Positions 1-8,517 of a stretch of 64,000 nt of DNA are shown here, one piece after another (position 1 is the stretch's first letter; each line of letters starts with the position of its first letter). The position numbers were made by a program, and so were the translations under genes. The stretch spans positions 62,001 to 126,000 of the forward strand of contig NZ_CABPSB010000008.1 of assembly GCF_902459655.1 (NCBI RefSeq). Reading direction: 5' to 3'. This DNA is from Pandoraea anhela (GTDB lineage Bacteria > Pseudomonadota > Gammaproteobacteria > Burkholderiales > Burkholderiaceae). Below the pieces are notes generated by a model. That model had not been told where the DNA came from. It ran no database searches and saw only the letters and a list, made by a program, of their open reading frames with translations.

Positions 1-173
1 TGGCGAAGCTCACGCGAGAACTCGATCGCTTGCGCACCGTCGTCGACACGCCGCGTCCCGCCGGCAATCCGCAGGCGTCCTTGCCCGGCACCGACGTGCC
101 GCAGCCCGAGCCGAAGCCTGAACGCAAACCCGCCGCCGAATTACCGCCCCGACGACGTAAGCGCGCCGCCTGA
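1..173 (+). CDS. C-terminal end of a gene cut by the window edge
   Basis: An open frame enters from the left edge and stops with TGA at 171-173, giving the last 56 residues of a protein. The visible part begins with a short helix-like stretch (AKLTRELDRLRTVVD) and ends in a Pro/Lys/Arg-rich tail finishing RRRKRAA. The composition suggests a disordered basic tail after a coiled coil. The start and main domain lie outside the window, so I do not name a function. Confidence 0.6.
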   Translation, partial: AKLTRELDRLRTVVDTPRPAGNPQASLPGTDVPQPEPKPERKPAAELPPRRRKRAA

Positions 174-341
174 GCGGCATTGCCGCGACGGCCCTGTCTT
201 CCGTCCCGGCCACGATGTGCCAGCCTCCCGATTCAGTTGGTGACATTAGCGAATTTTCCGACGTATCCGAAAGTCTCAAAAAAGTTTAAAAAAGTCCCGT
301 TCCGATTAACAGCCAGCTTTCTGCCCGCTTCGCCGACCATC

Positions 342-1103
342 ATGGCGCTTACCGCAACGCAACTCGAAACCTTCCGTAACGACGGTTATCTGATCCTTCC
401 GCGCTACGTCGCGCAGGCCGACTGCGAGGCGATTCTGACGGACGTGCGAGCGCAGTTGGCGGCGGCAACGCTACCGCTCGAATTCGAAGCGGATGTCGGC
501 TACGAGGGAGCGCCGCAGTCGCGCGATGCGGAAGGGGGCCAGACAGTCCGGCGTCTGCTCAAGGCCTATGACCGCGGCGATGCGCTGCGCCGTTGGGCCA
601 CGCGCCCGGATCTCGTCGAGTCGCTCGCCCAGATTTTCGGTGAAGACGTCGTCCTTACGCTGGCGCATCACAACTGCGTGATGACCAAGCATCCGCATTT
701 CGGCACGGCGACCGGCTGGCACCGGGACATTCGCTATTGGTCGTTCCCCGAAAACTCGCTCGTCTCGGTATGGCTCGCGTTGGGGCCGGAAACGCGCGAT
801 AACGGTGCGCTTCGCTTCATTCCGGGCTCGCACCGCGAGCAACTCAAGCCGCATCAACTCGATTCTCTCGACTTCCTGCGCCCGGACGAACCGGACAATC
901 AGCCGCTCGTCGCACGCGGCAAGCAGGTCGAACTCGCCCAGGGCGATGTCGTGCTGTTCCACAGCGGCCTGTTCCATGCGGCAGGTCGGAACGAAGGCCA
1001 TACCACGAAATTTTCCGTCGTCTTCGCCTATCGTGGTGAGAGCAATCCCCCGAAGCCCGGCACACGTTCCGCGTCGGCGGGTGAGGTGGCGCTCGGCCAC
1101 TGA
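342..1103 (+). CDS. Phytanoyl-CoA dioxygenase (PhyH) family protein
   Basis: Predicted 253-residue Fe(II)/2-oxoglutarate-dependent oxygenase. The ATG at 342 starts MALTATQLETF, where family similarity begins. Seen: the HxD iron motif in WHRDIRYW (His127, Asp129) and a distal His in LFHAAGRN (His212), with the family-typical NGALRFIPGSH before it. A Lys (about 223) sits where the 2-oxoglutarate-binding Arg is found in human PhyH, if my eye alignment is right. The family hydroxylates CoA thioesters or small hydrophobic and amino-acid substrates in the cytosol. The substrate here is unknown and no pathway neighbour helps. Length is typical of bacterial members. Confidence 0.88.
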   Translation: MALTATQLETFRNDGYLILPRYVAQADCEAILTDVRAQLAAATLPLEFEADVGYEGAPQSRDAEGGQTVRRLLKAYDRGDALRRWATRPDLVESLAQIFGEDVVLTLAHHNCVMTKHPHFGTATGWHRDIRYWSFPENSLVSVWLALGPETRDNGALRFIPGSHREQLKPHQLDSLDFLRPDEPDNQPLVARGKQVELAQGDVVLFHSGLFHAAGRNEGHTTKFSVVFAYRGESNPPKPGTRSASAGEVALGH

Positions 1104-1180
1104 CGCGCGTCGGTCGGCCAGTCGTACTTCGGTGCATCGGCGGCATGCCTCCACGTGAAGACGCGTGGTGACGCTTGGAG

Positions 1181-1224
1181 ATGCGTGGTCGGTGCGTACT
1201 CGGTGCGTGCTCGATGCGTGGTCG
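1181..1224. repeat. Four tandem 11-bp repeats
   Basis: Four uninterrupted units: ATGCGTGGTCG, GTGCGTACTCG, GTGCGTGCTCG and ATGCGTGGTCG. Units 1 and 4 are identical. A more degenerate copy precedes them at about 1161-1180. The period is close to one helical turn and the array lies in non-coding DNA. Confidence 0.8.
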
Positions 1225-1281
1225 ATCCCCCCTGTGTCAGCCGCCATTGGCGCGCTGTTCTCGGCGAATGCCGGCATTTTG

Positions 1282-1311
1282 GGTGCTTTCCTAAAGCGAT
1301 AAGCACCTTTT
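1282..1311 (+). terminator. Candidate weak intrinsic terminator
   Basis: A 7-bp stem GGTGCTT/AAGCACC (1282-1288 and 1301-1307) is followed by TTTT. An alternative inner stem GCTTT/AAAGC can form in the loop. It lies about 180 bases after the PhyH-family stop and could end that transcript. The stem is modest. Confidence 0.45.
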
Positions 1312-1495
1312 CCCGCGTAGACTCTTCGGCCACCCTTGTGATGTCGGGCGCTGGCGCTTGTGAGCCGTATCGACCTGCTGTCGATACCGTGCCGCCCCAG
1401 TAATCTGCCTGACGCCATTCCATGAACAAGTGACGTGTCGCGCCCCTACGGATGCCATGCCGTGCGGCGTGCAGGTCCGTTTCCGGAGGAGACAC

Positions 1496-2875
1496 GTGTC
1501 CCATTTACCCATTACCCCAGCCGCCCCCGCTGCCGCATCGGAGGCGCCCGGCGACCTCAGGCGTGCCACCTGGGGATCGCGATTGGGGTTCGTTCTGGCC
1601 GCTGCCGGCTCCGCGGTCGGGCTCGGTGCAGTGTGGAAGTTCCCGTACGTGGTCGGTCAACACGGCGGCGGCGCGTTTCTCGCCGTCTATCTGGGATGTG
1701 TCCTGACGCTGGGCGTCGCATTGCTGCTCGCAGAGATGACCGTCGGCCGCCTGACGGGCCAATCGATCACGACGGCACTGCGCACATTGAGCGGACGCGG
1801 CTGGGCATGGGTCGGTCGCGTGGCGACATTCAACGCTTTTGCCATCCTGTCGTTCTACGTCGTCGTGGGCGGCTGGACGGTGACGTATCTGTTGCGCGCT
1901 ATCACCGGCTCCGTGCTGGAGAATGACACGGCGCGTCTGGTCGGCGAGTTCTCCGCATTCACCGCAGATCCGGTCGCGTCGCTCGCCAGCATGGGCGTCT
2001 TTCTCGGACTCACGGCGCTCATCGTGGCCGCTGGCGTGCAGAAGGGCATCGAGCGCGCCGGCAAGTGGCTCATGCCTGCCCTGTTTTTTCTCATGCTGCT
2101 GGTGATCTTCCGGGCGCTCACGCTGCCGGGGGCGATGGCCGGCGTCGCCTGGTTTCTCACGCCGGATTTTTCGGCAATCTCCGGCGCTACGTTGCTTCAG
2201 GCGCTTGGACTGGCGTTTTTCTCGCTGTCCCTGGGCGCGGGCATGATCGTGGTTTATGGCTCCTATCTGCCTAAAGACGCCCGGCTCGCAGGCTCCGCCG
2301 TCTGGGTCGCGACGCTCGCCACGCTGGCGTGTTGCCTTGCCGGACTGATGATTCTTCCTGCCGTTTTTGCTTTCGGCGTCGCCCCCGACGCAGGCCCCGG
2401 GCTGACGTTCATCACCATGCCGGCGATCTTCGCGCAGATGCCGTTCGGTCATGCTATCGCCATCGCGTTCTTCACGTTGCTGCTTTTCGCGGCGATCACG
2501 TCGGCGGTCTCGCTGTTCGAGCCCGTCACGGCATTTCTCATCGACGAGTACCGGTGGCGCCGTGGTCGGGCAGTCGTTGCGGTGCTCGTCGCGACGTTCC
2601 TCTTCGGCGCGCCTGCCGCGTTGTCCTTCGGCATCTGGTCGGATGTGCGAATTTTCGACCGGACGATTTTCGATCTGATGGACTACGTTACCGTCAATTT
2701 GCTGATGCCCGCCGGCGGTTTGTGCATCGCGGTCTTCGTCGGTGCGCGCATCTGGCCCGAAGCGCGCACCGTGCTCGAAGGTTCCCGCGCGCAGTGGTTC
2801 ATCCCCCTGTGGCGTTTGCTACTGCTCGTGCTCACGCCGATCGCGATTTTCGGCGTGTGGTACCAGAGCCTCTGA
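1496..2875 (+). CDS. Sodium-dependent transporter, NSS (SLC6-like) family
   Basis: A 459-residue inner-membrane symporter. I chose the GTG at 1496 because GGAGGA lies five bases upstream; longer frames add an implausible basic leader. Seen: the first membrane segment carries GSAVGLGAVWKFPYV, matching the unwound TM1 substrate and Na+ site of the LeuT fold, and about eleven further hydrophobic segments follow. The family couples Na+ to uptake of amino acids or related amines; the substrate cannot be read from sequence. The stop lies only seven bases from the convergent glutathione reductase stop, leaving no room for a separate terminator. Confidence 0.92.
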   Translation: MSHLPITPAAPAAASEAPGDLRRATWGSRLGFVLAAAGSAVGLGAVWKFPYVVGQHGGGAFLAVYLGCVLTLGVALLLAEMTVGRLTGQSITTALRTLSGRGWAWVGRVATFNAFAILSFYVVVGGWTVTYLLRAITGSVLENDTARLVGEFSAFTADPVASLASMGVFLGLTALIVAAGVQKGIERAGKWLMPALFFLMLLVIFRALTLPGAMAGVAWFLTPDFSAISGATLLQALGLAFFSLSLGAGMIVVYGSYLPKDARLAGSAVWVATLATLACCLAGLMILPAVFAFGVAPDAGPGLTFITMPAIFAQMPFGHAIAIAFFTLLLFAAITSAVSLFEPVTAFLIDEYRWRRGRAVVAVLVATFLFGAPAALSFGIWSDVRIFDRTIFDLMDYVTVNLLMPAGGLCIAVFVGARIWPEARTVLEGSRAQWFIPLWRLLLLVLTPIAIFGVWYQSL

Positions 2876-2882
2876 CGGCAAC

Positions 2883-4244
2883 TCAGGCGACCGGCGTGCG
2901 CATCGTCACCCATTCTTCGGCGGCGGTCGGATGCACGGCCAGCGTGCGGTCGAAGTCGGCCTTCGTGGCGCCCATCGAGAGCGCTACACCGAGCAACTGC
3001 ACCTGCTCGCCTGCGTGATCCCCCACCATGTGCGCACCGACGATTTTGTCGGTTGCGCCATCCACCAGCAACTTCATCAGAATCTTCTCCTGCCGGCCCG
3101 ACAGTGTCGCCTTGAGCGGACGGAACGACGCCTTGAACACCTTGAGCTGCGCATACTGCGCACGGGCTTCGCTTTCCGTCAGCCCTACGACGCCGATCTC
3201 CGGGGTGCTGAATACGGCCGTCGGAATCAGCTTGTGATCGACGCGTGTGGGACGCTCACCGAATACCGTATCGGCAAACGCCTGACCTTCGCGAATCGCC
3301 ATCGGTGTGAGGTTCACGCGATCGGTGACATCGCCGACCGCGAAAATCGACGGCACGTTCGTGCGTGAGAACTCGTCCACGATCACCGCGCCCTTATCGT
3401 TGAGCGCCACACCGCTGGCAGCCAGCCCGAGCCCTTGTGTGTAGGGTATGCGCCCCGCAGCGCTGAGCAGCACATCGGCATCGTGTGCGCTGCCGTCCGA
3501 GAGGGTGATGCGCAGACGCTCCCCGATTTTCTCCGCACGCTCGATGGTGCGTTCGAGCACGATCTCGATGCCTCGTTCGCGGTAAGCCGATTCGAGCGAC
3601 GTGCGAACTTCTTCGTCGAAACCGCGCAGCAGATGCGGGCCGCGATGCACGAGCGTGACCTTCGATCCCAGTCCGGCAAACACGCCGGCAAACTCCAATG
3701 CGATATAGCCGCCGCCGATGATCGTGATGCGCTCGGGCAGCGCTTCGAGATGGAACACCTCATTGGAGGAAATGGCGTGCTCGCGCCCGACGAAGTGCGG
3801 TTGATCGGCCGGGCGACCGCCGGTGGCGATCAGAATGTGGCGTGCCGTGATGCGCTCGCCGGTGGCGGGCAGCACGACCGTATGCGGGCCTTCCACCACA
3901 GCGCGCGCGGCGACGAGTTCCGCGCCTGCGCGTTCCAGATTGGTCGTGTAAATGCCTTCGAGTCGCGCGATCTCACTGTCCTTGCGGGCAATCAGCGTTT
4001 TCCAGTCGAACGTGGGCGAGGGGACCTGCCACCCGAAACCGGCGGCGTCTTCGAACTCGTCGGCAAAGCGGCTTGCGTACACGAGCAGCTTCTTCGGCAC
4101 GCATCCGCGAATGACGCACGTGCCGCCGACGCGAAACTCCTCGGCCACTTTTACCCGGGCGCCATACTGCGCGGCGACGCGCGCGGCGCGCACACCCCCC
4201 GAACCGGCACCGATGACGAACAGATCCACATCGAACTGGGACAT
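2883..4244 (-). CDS. gor: Glutathione-disulfide reductase
   Basis: A 453-residue cytosolic flavoprotein that reduces oxidised glutathione with NADPH. Seen: an N-terminal FAD-binding GAGSGG motif (residues 12-17), the redox pair in GGTCVIRGCVPKK (Cys43, Cys48), a second nucleotide-binding fold around GGGYIALEFAGVFAGLG, and the C-terminal HPTAAEE motif that supplies the active-site His-Glu. Length is normal for the family. AAGGAG precedes the ATG on the minus strand. It stands alone, convergent with the NSS transporter. CVIRGC matches glutathione reductases better than lipoamide dehydrogenase or mercuric reductase. Confidence 0.95.
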   Translation of the reverse strand: MSQFDVDLFVIGAGSGGVRAARVAAQYGARVKVAEEFRVGGTCVIRGCVPKKLLVYASRFADEFEDAAGFGWQVPSPTFDWKTLIARKDSEIARLEGIYTTNLERAGAELVAARAVVEGPHTVVLPATGERITARHILIATGGRPADQPHFVGREHAISSNEVFHLEALPERITIIGGGYIALEFAGVFAGLGSKVTLVHRGPHLLRGFDEEVRTSLESAYRERGIEIVLERTIERAEKIGERLRITLSDGSAHDADVLLSAAGRIPYTQGLGLAASGVALNDKGAVIVDEFSRTNVPSIFAVGDVTDRVNLTPMAIREGQAFADTVFGERPTRVDHKLIPTAVFSTPEIGVVGLTESEARAQYAQLKVFKASFRPLKATLSGRQEKILMKLLVDGATDKIVGAHMVGDHAGEQVQLLGVALSMGATKADFDRTLAVHPTAAEEWVTMRTPVA

Positions 4245-4426
4245 TGCTGACTCCTTTTGTCATTTGGCGCATCGCACGGGTGCGAACTGTCGCGACCTGC
4301 GTGTCGATGCCCTGTGCTGCTAGCGTTGAGCGATTGTGCCAGAGACAAGCGCCTTACATCGGACGAGCCCCCGCTTTTCGGAGACGTCCGATGTCCGGAT
4401 CGGTCTTCGCCGCATGCCGCACACCG

Positions 4427-4470
4427 CCTGTCCCGCGCCTGTCCCACGCCTGTCCCGCGCCTGTCCAGCA
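4427..4470. repeat. Four tandem 11-bp repeats
   Basis: Units CCTGTCCCGCG, CCTGTCCCACG, CCTGTCCCGCG and CCTGTCCAGCA run without gaps. Same period and copy number as the array at 1181-1224, but unrelated sequence. Confidence 0.85.
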
Positions 4471-4709
4471 CCGATCCGATGCTCATCTGCCGTTTCACCG
4501 AGCGATGGATGCGCCATAAGGTCCGGTGCCCGTCAATCGGGGTTTGCGCACGGTCGTGCACTTTCATTGATCCACGTCAATGCGCCAGGCAAAACGCAAG
4601 CCGACAATCGAGGGTGTCGAAAGTCGATCGGTGCTTCACCGGCGCGCGTGTGCACCGGCCCACAAGGCTTTTGCGCGCGTGACGCCGATGATCGATCGCG
4701 GCTGCCGAA

Positions 4710-4727
4710 TGTTTCTGAAATGAAACA
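4710..4727. promoter_or_regulatory. Inverted repeat, candidate activator site
   Basis: A perfect 6-bp inverted repeat TGTTTC/GAAACA with a 6-base spacer, 140 bases before the secreted hypothetical gene. Layouts of this kind are reported for some sigma-54 enhancer-binding proteins of the AcoR/PrpR type. The link to any particular regulator is inference. Confidence 0.4.
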
Positions 4728-4866
4728 CTTCTCGGAAATTTTTCGGACTTCACGCGAATGGCGGAATTGGAAGTGCATAAAAATCAACAGGTTGTCCCTC
4801 GTGGTCCGAAATTTGCTCTGTTCTCATCAGGACAGGCGGGAATCACCGCCGGCACACGAGGATGTC

Positions 4867-5379
4867 ATGACGAAGTCGCTTACCCCTCTGATGGGCGCCA
4901 CGTCGGCGCTGGCGTTGTTGTGTGGCTTCTGGTTGGCGGCATCGGCACATGCCGCCAACGCCCCGGGTACCGCGAGTCAAACCGGTGCGCCGGTGGCGAC
5001 GAAGCCCACCGCCGCCAGTGCGGGTCATGGCGTCCGGCCGTCGCGGGCCGCACGCGCGAAGCGTGCGGCCCGGGCGTCGGCCTACGCGCCTCCCGGCTCA
5101 CCCCCGCCCGCACTCGTCGGTGCGGCGCCCGCGCCATGGCGCGATGTGTTTGCGCAAGCGGGGGCGTGGGCAGCAGATCCGGTCATCGTCAGCGGTCGGA
5201 CGCTGAGCGGAACGTTGGGCAACGCCGGGCTGACGATGGGGGCGGACGGCATGGTCACCGGGCCGCGCGCCGGACTCACGGGGTTGTATCAGACCGTGTG
5301 GCATCGTGCACTCACGCATCCCGTACTGAGCACCCAGCTCTTCGCCGGGGCGCCGGAATACTTCGGACTGCACTTCTAA
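4867..5379 (+). CDS. Secreted hypothetical protein
   Basis: A 170-residue protein that I do not recognise. The ATG at 4867 begins MTKSLTPLMGATSALALLCG, a signal peptide with probable cleavage after ASAHA (about residue 29). A low-complexity Ala/Pro/Arg stretch (about 30-80) follows, then a compact C-terminal part of about 85 residues with GLTMGADGMVTGPRAGLTG and ending LFAGAPEYFGLHF. The terminal aromatic residue is noted, but the protein is too short for a usual outer-membrane barrel. A longer in-frame upstream extension lacks a signal sequence and was rejected. It probably acts in the periplasm or envelope. Confidence 0.7.
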   Translation: MTKSLTPLMGATSALALLCGFWLAASAHAANAPGTASQTGAPVATKPTAASAGHGVRPSRAARAKRAARASAYAPPGSPPPALVGAAPAPWRDVFAQAGAWAADPVIVSGRTLSGTLGNAGLTMGADGMVTGPRAGLTGLYQTVWHRALTHPVLSTQLFAGAPEYFGLHF

Positions 5380-5461
5380 ACGTTCCCGTCTTCACGGTAT
5401 GTCGGCAACCGACTGCGCAGCGGCGCATTCAGCACACTCAATGCGCTCAACGCACTAGGTA

Positions 5462-5479
5462 CAGTGAGTGCACTCGCTG
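5462..5479. promoter_or_regulatory. Near-perfect 18-bp palindrome
   Basis: CAGTGAGTGCACTCGCTG is self-complementary except for one base pair. Its core GAGTGCACTC is perfect. It resembles a dimeric repressor site, but no regulator can be assigned. Confidence 0.4.
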
Positions 5480-5771
5480 CAACGCGCACCTTCGGCGCAG
5501 TCGTTGCACACCGTGTGTCCGCTTGCCCCCAATGTTGCCGACGCACCGCCGCGCATGCGCCATTCACCGCCACGTTGACCGGCTTTCGACACCTCGTGCG
5601 AATGACGTACGAGTGGTGGCGCTTCGTGATTTCTGCCCCGCACTCGTGCGCATCGCATCCATGCATCGTTCGGACCCCAAAGCCCGCGGTGCATGCCTTT
5701 GCCTCGTGCTTGCCTCGCGAAGTTCAATGCGGTTAGGATTATTCCGCAGTTCAAGCGTGGCATTTCCTCAA

Positions 5772-5794
5772 GGCATGCCGGCTGCCGGCATGCC
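5772..5794. promoter_or_regulatory. Perfect 23-base palindrome upstream of the DASS transporter
   Basis: Two 11-base arms, GGCATGCCGGC and GCCGGCATGCC, flank a single T. The site ends 21 bases before the transporter ATG, so it could be an operator over the promoter or ribosome-binding region, or a stable mRNA hairpin controlling translation. Confidence 0.6.
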
Positions 5795-5815
5795 ATTCCG
5801 TTCTGGAGCCCCCTT

Positions 5816-7306
5816 ATGAGCACGCCTGACGTGTCTGTGCAAAGCCCCCCCCAGAAGAAAGCGATTCCCATCGGTCTGATCGCCGGTGTGATCGTGATGA
5901 TTGCCGTGCTCCTGATTCCCATGCCCGACGACCTGCCGGTCGCGGGCCACCGCATGCTGGCGATTCTCGCCTTCGCCGTGGTCGTGTGGATTACCGAAGC
6001 CGTGTCGTACGAAGCGAGCGCCATCATCATCACGTCGTTGATGGCATTCCTCGTGGGCACCGCGCCCACCGTGCAAGATCCCGGCGTCGAGTACGGAACG
6101 TCGCGCGCCATCAGCATGGCGCTCGCGGGCTTCTCGAACTCTGCGCTTGCGCTCGTCGCCGGCGCGTTGTTCATCGCGGCGGCCATGACGCTCACCGGGC
6201 TCGACCGGCGCATCGCGCTCGTCACGCTCTCGAAGATCGGCACCAGCACGCGCCGCGTGATGATCGGTGCGGTCGCCGTCACTATTCTTCTGTCGCTCGT
6301 CGTTCCCAGCGCCACGGCCCGAAGCGCCTGTGTGGTGCCGATCATGATGGGCGTGATCGCTGCGTTCGGCGTGGACAAGCGCTCGAACATCGCGGCCGGC
6401 GTCATGATCATCGTGGCGCAGGCGACCAGTATCTGGAACGTCGGCATTCAGACGGCCGCCGCGCAGAACCTGCTGACCGTGGGCTTCATGGACAAGATGC
6501 TCGGCGACCGCATCACGTGGGCAGAGTGGCTGGTCGCGGGGGCGCCGTGGGCCGTCATCATGTCGGTGATTCTCGTGGTGCTGGTGCTCAAGATGATGCC
6601 GCCCGAGGCCGACGCCATCGCCGGCGGCAAAGAAGCGGTGGAAGCGCAGTTGCGCGAGATGGGGCCGATGACGAGCGCCCAGAAACGTTTGCTCGCAGTG
6701 TCGATCGGACTGCTGCTGTTCTGGGCGACGGAAGGCAAGCTGCATCGCTTCGATACGACGTCGGTCACCTATGTCGGTCTCGTCGTGCTGATGCTCCCGC
6801 GCTTTGGCGTGATGACGTGGAAGGACGTGCAGTCGCGCATTCCCTGGGGCACCGTGATCGTGTTCGGTGTGGGGATCAGCCTCGGCACCGCATTGCTGAC
6901 GACTCAGGCGGGCCAGTGGCTCGGCAACCACGTCGTTGCAGCAACCGGGCTCGATTCGCTGCCGACATTGTGGATCTTCGCGATTCTGGCGGCATTCCTC
7001 ATTCTCATTCACCTTGGTTTCGCCAGCGCTACCGCGCTGACCTCGGCCATGCTGCCGATTCTGATCGCGGTGCTGCAAACCTTGCCGGGCGATTTCAACC
7101 GTCTTGGCATGACGATGCTGCTGGGCTTTACCGTCAGCTTCGGCTTTATCTTGCCGATCAATGCACCGCAAAACATGGTCTGTCTGGGAACCGACACGTT
7201 CACCGCGAAGCAGTTCGCGCGTGTCGGGATCGTGGTGACGGTCATCGGTTACGCCTTGCTGCTCGTTTTCGCCGCAACGTACTGGCGCTGGCTGGGCTGG
7301 CTGTAA
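5816..7306 (+). CDS. DASS/SLC13-family anion:sodium symporter
   Basis: A 496-residue inner-membrane carrier, probably for a di- or hydroxycarboxylate. The ATG at 5816 begins MSTPDVSVQ after a GGAG-type site; upstream in-frame codons run through the palindrome. Seen: about a dozen hydrophobic segments, an N-terminal half containing VVPSATARSACVVPIMMG and a C-terminal half containing FILPINAPQNMV. These sit where the two SNT-type substrate motifs of the DASS fold are expected, though both are diverged. The malate/L-lactate dehydrogenase-family gene begins 28 bases downstream, so uptake and oxidation of a 2-hydroxyacid such as malate is the likely joint role (inference). Confidence 0.88.
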   Translation: MSTPDVSVQSPPQKKAIPIGLIAGVIVMIAVLLIPMPDDLPVAGHRMLAILAFAVVVWITEAVSYEASAIIITSLMAFLVGTAPTVQDPGVEYGTSRAISMALAGFSNSALALVAGALFIAAAMTLTGLDRRIALVTLSKIGTSTRRVMIGAVAVTILLSLVVPSATARSACVVPIMMGVIAAFGVDKRSNIAAGVMIIVAQATSIWNVGIQTAAAQNLLTVGFMDKMLGDRITWAEWLVAGAPWAVIMSVILVVLVLKMMPPEADAIAGGKEAVEAQLREMGPMTSAQKRLLAVSIGLLLFWATEGKLHRFDTTSVTYVGLVVLMLPRFGVMTWKDVQSRIPWGTVIVFGVGISLGTALLTTQAGQWLGNHVVAATGLDSLPTLWIFAILAAFLILIHLGFASATALTSAMLPILIAVLQTLPGDFNRLGMTMLLGFTVSFGFILPINAPQNMVCLGTDTFTAKQFARVGIVVTVIGYALLLVFAATYWRWLGWL

Positions 7307-7334
7307 TCACGCGTGCGCTGAACAAGGAGTCACA

Positions 7335-8387
7335 ATGCGAATTCCCCTGAAAGATGCCGTCGATTTCGGCAAGCAACTGTTACTCGCGCAAGGCGTGCCC
7401 GACGACATCGCGCTCGACGTCGCGCAACACCTCGTCGAGTCGGATCGCGTCGGCTATGCCAGTCACGGCCTGTCGATTCTGCCGACGTACCGCAAGGTGC
7501 TGGAGGACGGGCAGGTCAATCCGAGCGGCCGCCCGACCGTGCTCACCGACCACGGCAACCTGTTGCTGTATGAAGGCAATCGCGGGTTCGGTCAGCACGT
7601 GGGCAAGTTCGTGGTCGAGCACGCGATTGCGAGAGCCTTCGATAAGGGGGTGGCGATTCTCACGCTACGCAACAGTCACCATCTGGGGCGCATGGGGCAG
7701 TACGGCGAGATGGCGGCGCATCAGGGGCTGGTGTTCATGGCGTTCACGAACGTGACGAACCGTCAGCCAATGGTCGCGCCGTTCGGCGGCAGCGAGCCGC
7801 GTCTGACGACCAACCCACTGTGCTTTGCCGGGCCGCTGCCGAACAATCGTCCGCCGCTGGTGGTCGACATGGCCACCAGCGCCATCGCGATCAACAAGGC
7901 GCGCGTGCTGGCGGCGGAGGGCAAGCAGGCGCCGCCCGGATCGCTGATCGACGGCTACGGCAATCCGAGCACGGATCCGAATGCGCTCTTCACCGAGCCG
8001 TTCGGTGCGCTGCTGCCGTTCGGCGGACATAAGGGCTACGCGCTGGGTATCGTGACGGAGTTGCTCGCCGGTGTGCTGTCTGGCGGCGGCACGATTCAAC
8101 CCGAGCATCCGCGTGCCGGGGTGGCGACGAACAACATGTTCGCCATCGTTCTCAATCCGCAGGTCGACTTCGCGGCGACGTGGCGCTCGCACGAGGTGGA
8201 AGCGTTCATCGATTATCTGACGTCGTGCCCGCCGCAACCGGGCTTCGACCGGGTGCAATACCCGGGCGAGTACGAGGCGGAGAATCGCAAGAAGCATCAC
8301 GATCATGTCGATCTGACGCCGCCGATCTGGGAATCGTTGCTCAACATGGCGACGGACCTCGGTGTGGCCACGCCACGGACTTTGTAA
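7335..8387 (+). CDS. Malate/L-lactate dehydrogenase (Ldh2) family oxidoreductase
   Basis: A 350-residue cytosolic NAD(P)-dependent 2-hydroxyacid dehydrogenase, unrelated to classical MDH/LDH. Seen: family-typical SDRVGYASHGL near residue 36, the catalytic-region TLRNSHHLGRMGQYGEMAA (about 113-131), TTNPLCFAGP, and LPFGGHKGYAL (about 230). AAGGAG sits just before the ATG. It follows the DASS transporter by 28 bases, suggesting an operon. Members act on malate, lactate, sulfolactate, ureidoglycolate and others, so the substrate is not fixed. A hairpin follows the stop. Confidence 0.92.
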   Translation: MRIPLKDAVDFGKQLLLAQGVPDDIALDVAQHLVESDRVGYASHGLSILPTYRKVLEDGQVNPSGRPTVLTDHGNLLLYEGNRGFGQHVGKFVVEHAIARAFDKGVAILTLRNSHHLGRMGQYGEMAAHQGLVFMAFTNVTNRQPMVAPFGGSEPRLTTNPLCFAGPLPNNRPPLVVDMATSAIAINKARVLAAEGKQAPPGSLIDGYGNPSTDPNALFTEPFGALLPFGGHKGYALGIVTELLAGVLSGGGTIQPEHPRAGVATNNMFAIVLNPQVDFAATWRSHEVEAFIDYLTSCPPQPGFDRVQYPGEYEAENRKKHHDHVDLTPPIWESLLNMATDLGVATPRTL

Positions 8388-8393
8388 TCAACG

Positions 8394-8415
8394 GGGCACG
8401 GTTCTCGCCGTGCCC
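8394..8415 (+). terminator. Hairpin after the Ldh2-family gene
   Basis: A perfect 8-bp stem GGGCACGG/CCGTGCCC with a 6-base loop, seven bases after the stop codon. There is no T-tract, so it may protect the 3' end or act with Rho rather than be a full intrinsic terminator. Confidence 0.5.
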
Positions 8416-8517
8416 GCGTTATGCTGTCAATACGACAATGACGGCGTTGCGACGGCGCCGCGGCAGGTTTAGGCAATGCGCGTCGTCGACGGCGCAACGC
8501 AGGGAGAAGTGAAACAC

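Larger units (their letters stand above)
1104..1495. other. Intergenic region between the PhyH-family gene and the NSS transporter
   Basis: No convincing gene in 392 bases. It holds an 11-bp tandem repeat (1181-1224), a hairpin with a short T-run (1282-1311) and a perfect 8-bp inverted repeat GTATCGAC/GTCGATAC with a 5-base loop at 1367-1387. The last could be an operator or leader hairpin for the transporter gene. No known riboswitch core was recognised. Confidence 0.6.
4245..4866. other. Long intergenic region (622 bases) with repeats and a palindrome
   Basis: The gor gene and the secreted hypothetical gene point away from each other here, so both promoters should lie within. No credible gene is seen. 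It holds an 11-bp tandem array (4427-4470) and an inverted repeat TGTTTC-N6-GAAACA (4710-4727). A weak sigma-54-like CGGAAT-N5-GTGCA lies near 4762-4777 but deviates from consensus at several positions. Confidence 0.6.
5380..5815. other. Intergenic region before the DASS transporter
   Basis: No credible gene in 436 bases. It holds a near-palindrome at 5462-5479 and a perfect 23-base palindrome at 5772-5794 just before the transporter start. A run of short GCGCT/GCACT-like motifs lies near 5420-5460. Confidence 0.55.

Noticed and set aside
471-1418. 315-codon frame on the minus strand over the PhyH-family gene
   Set aside because: It lies antisense to a gene with clear catalytic motifs, is Arg/His-rich without domains, and reflects the GC-rich codon pattern of the real strand.
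1261-1495. Riboswitch before the NSS transporter
   Set aside because: Hairpins at 1282-1307 and 1367-1387 are present, but none of the glycine, guanidine, lysine or other cores I know could be matched.
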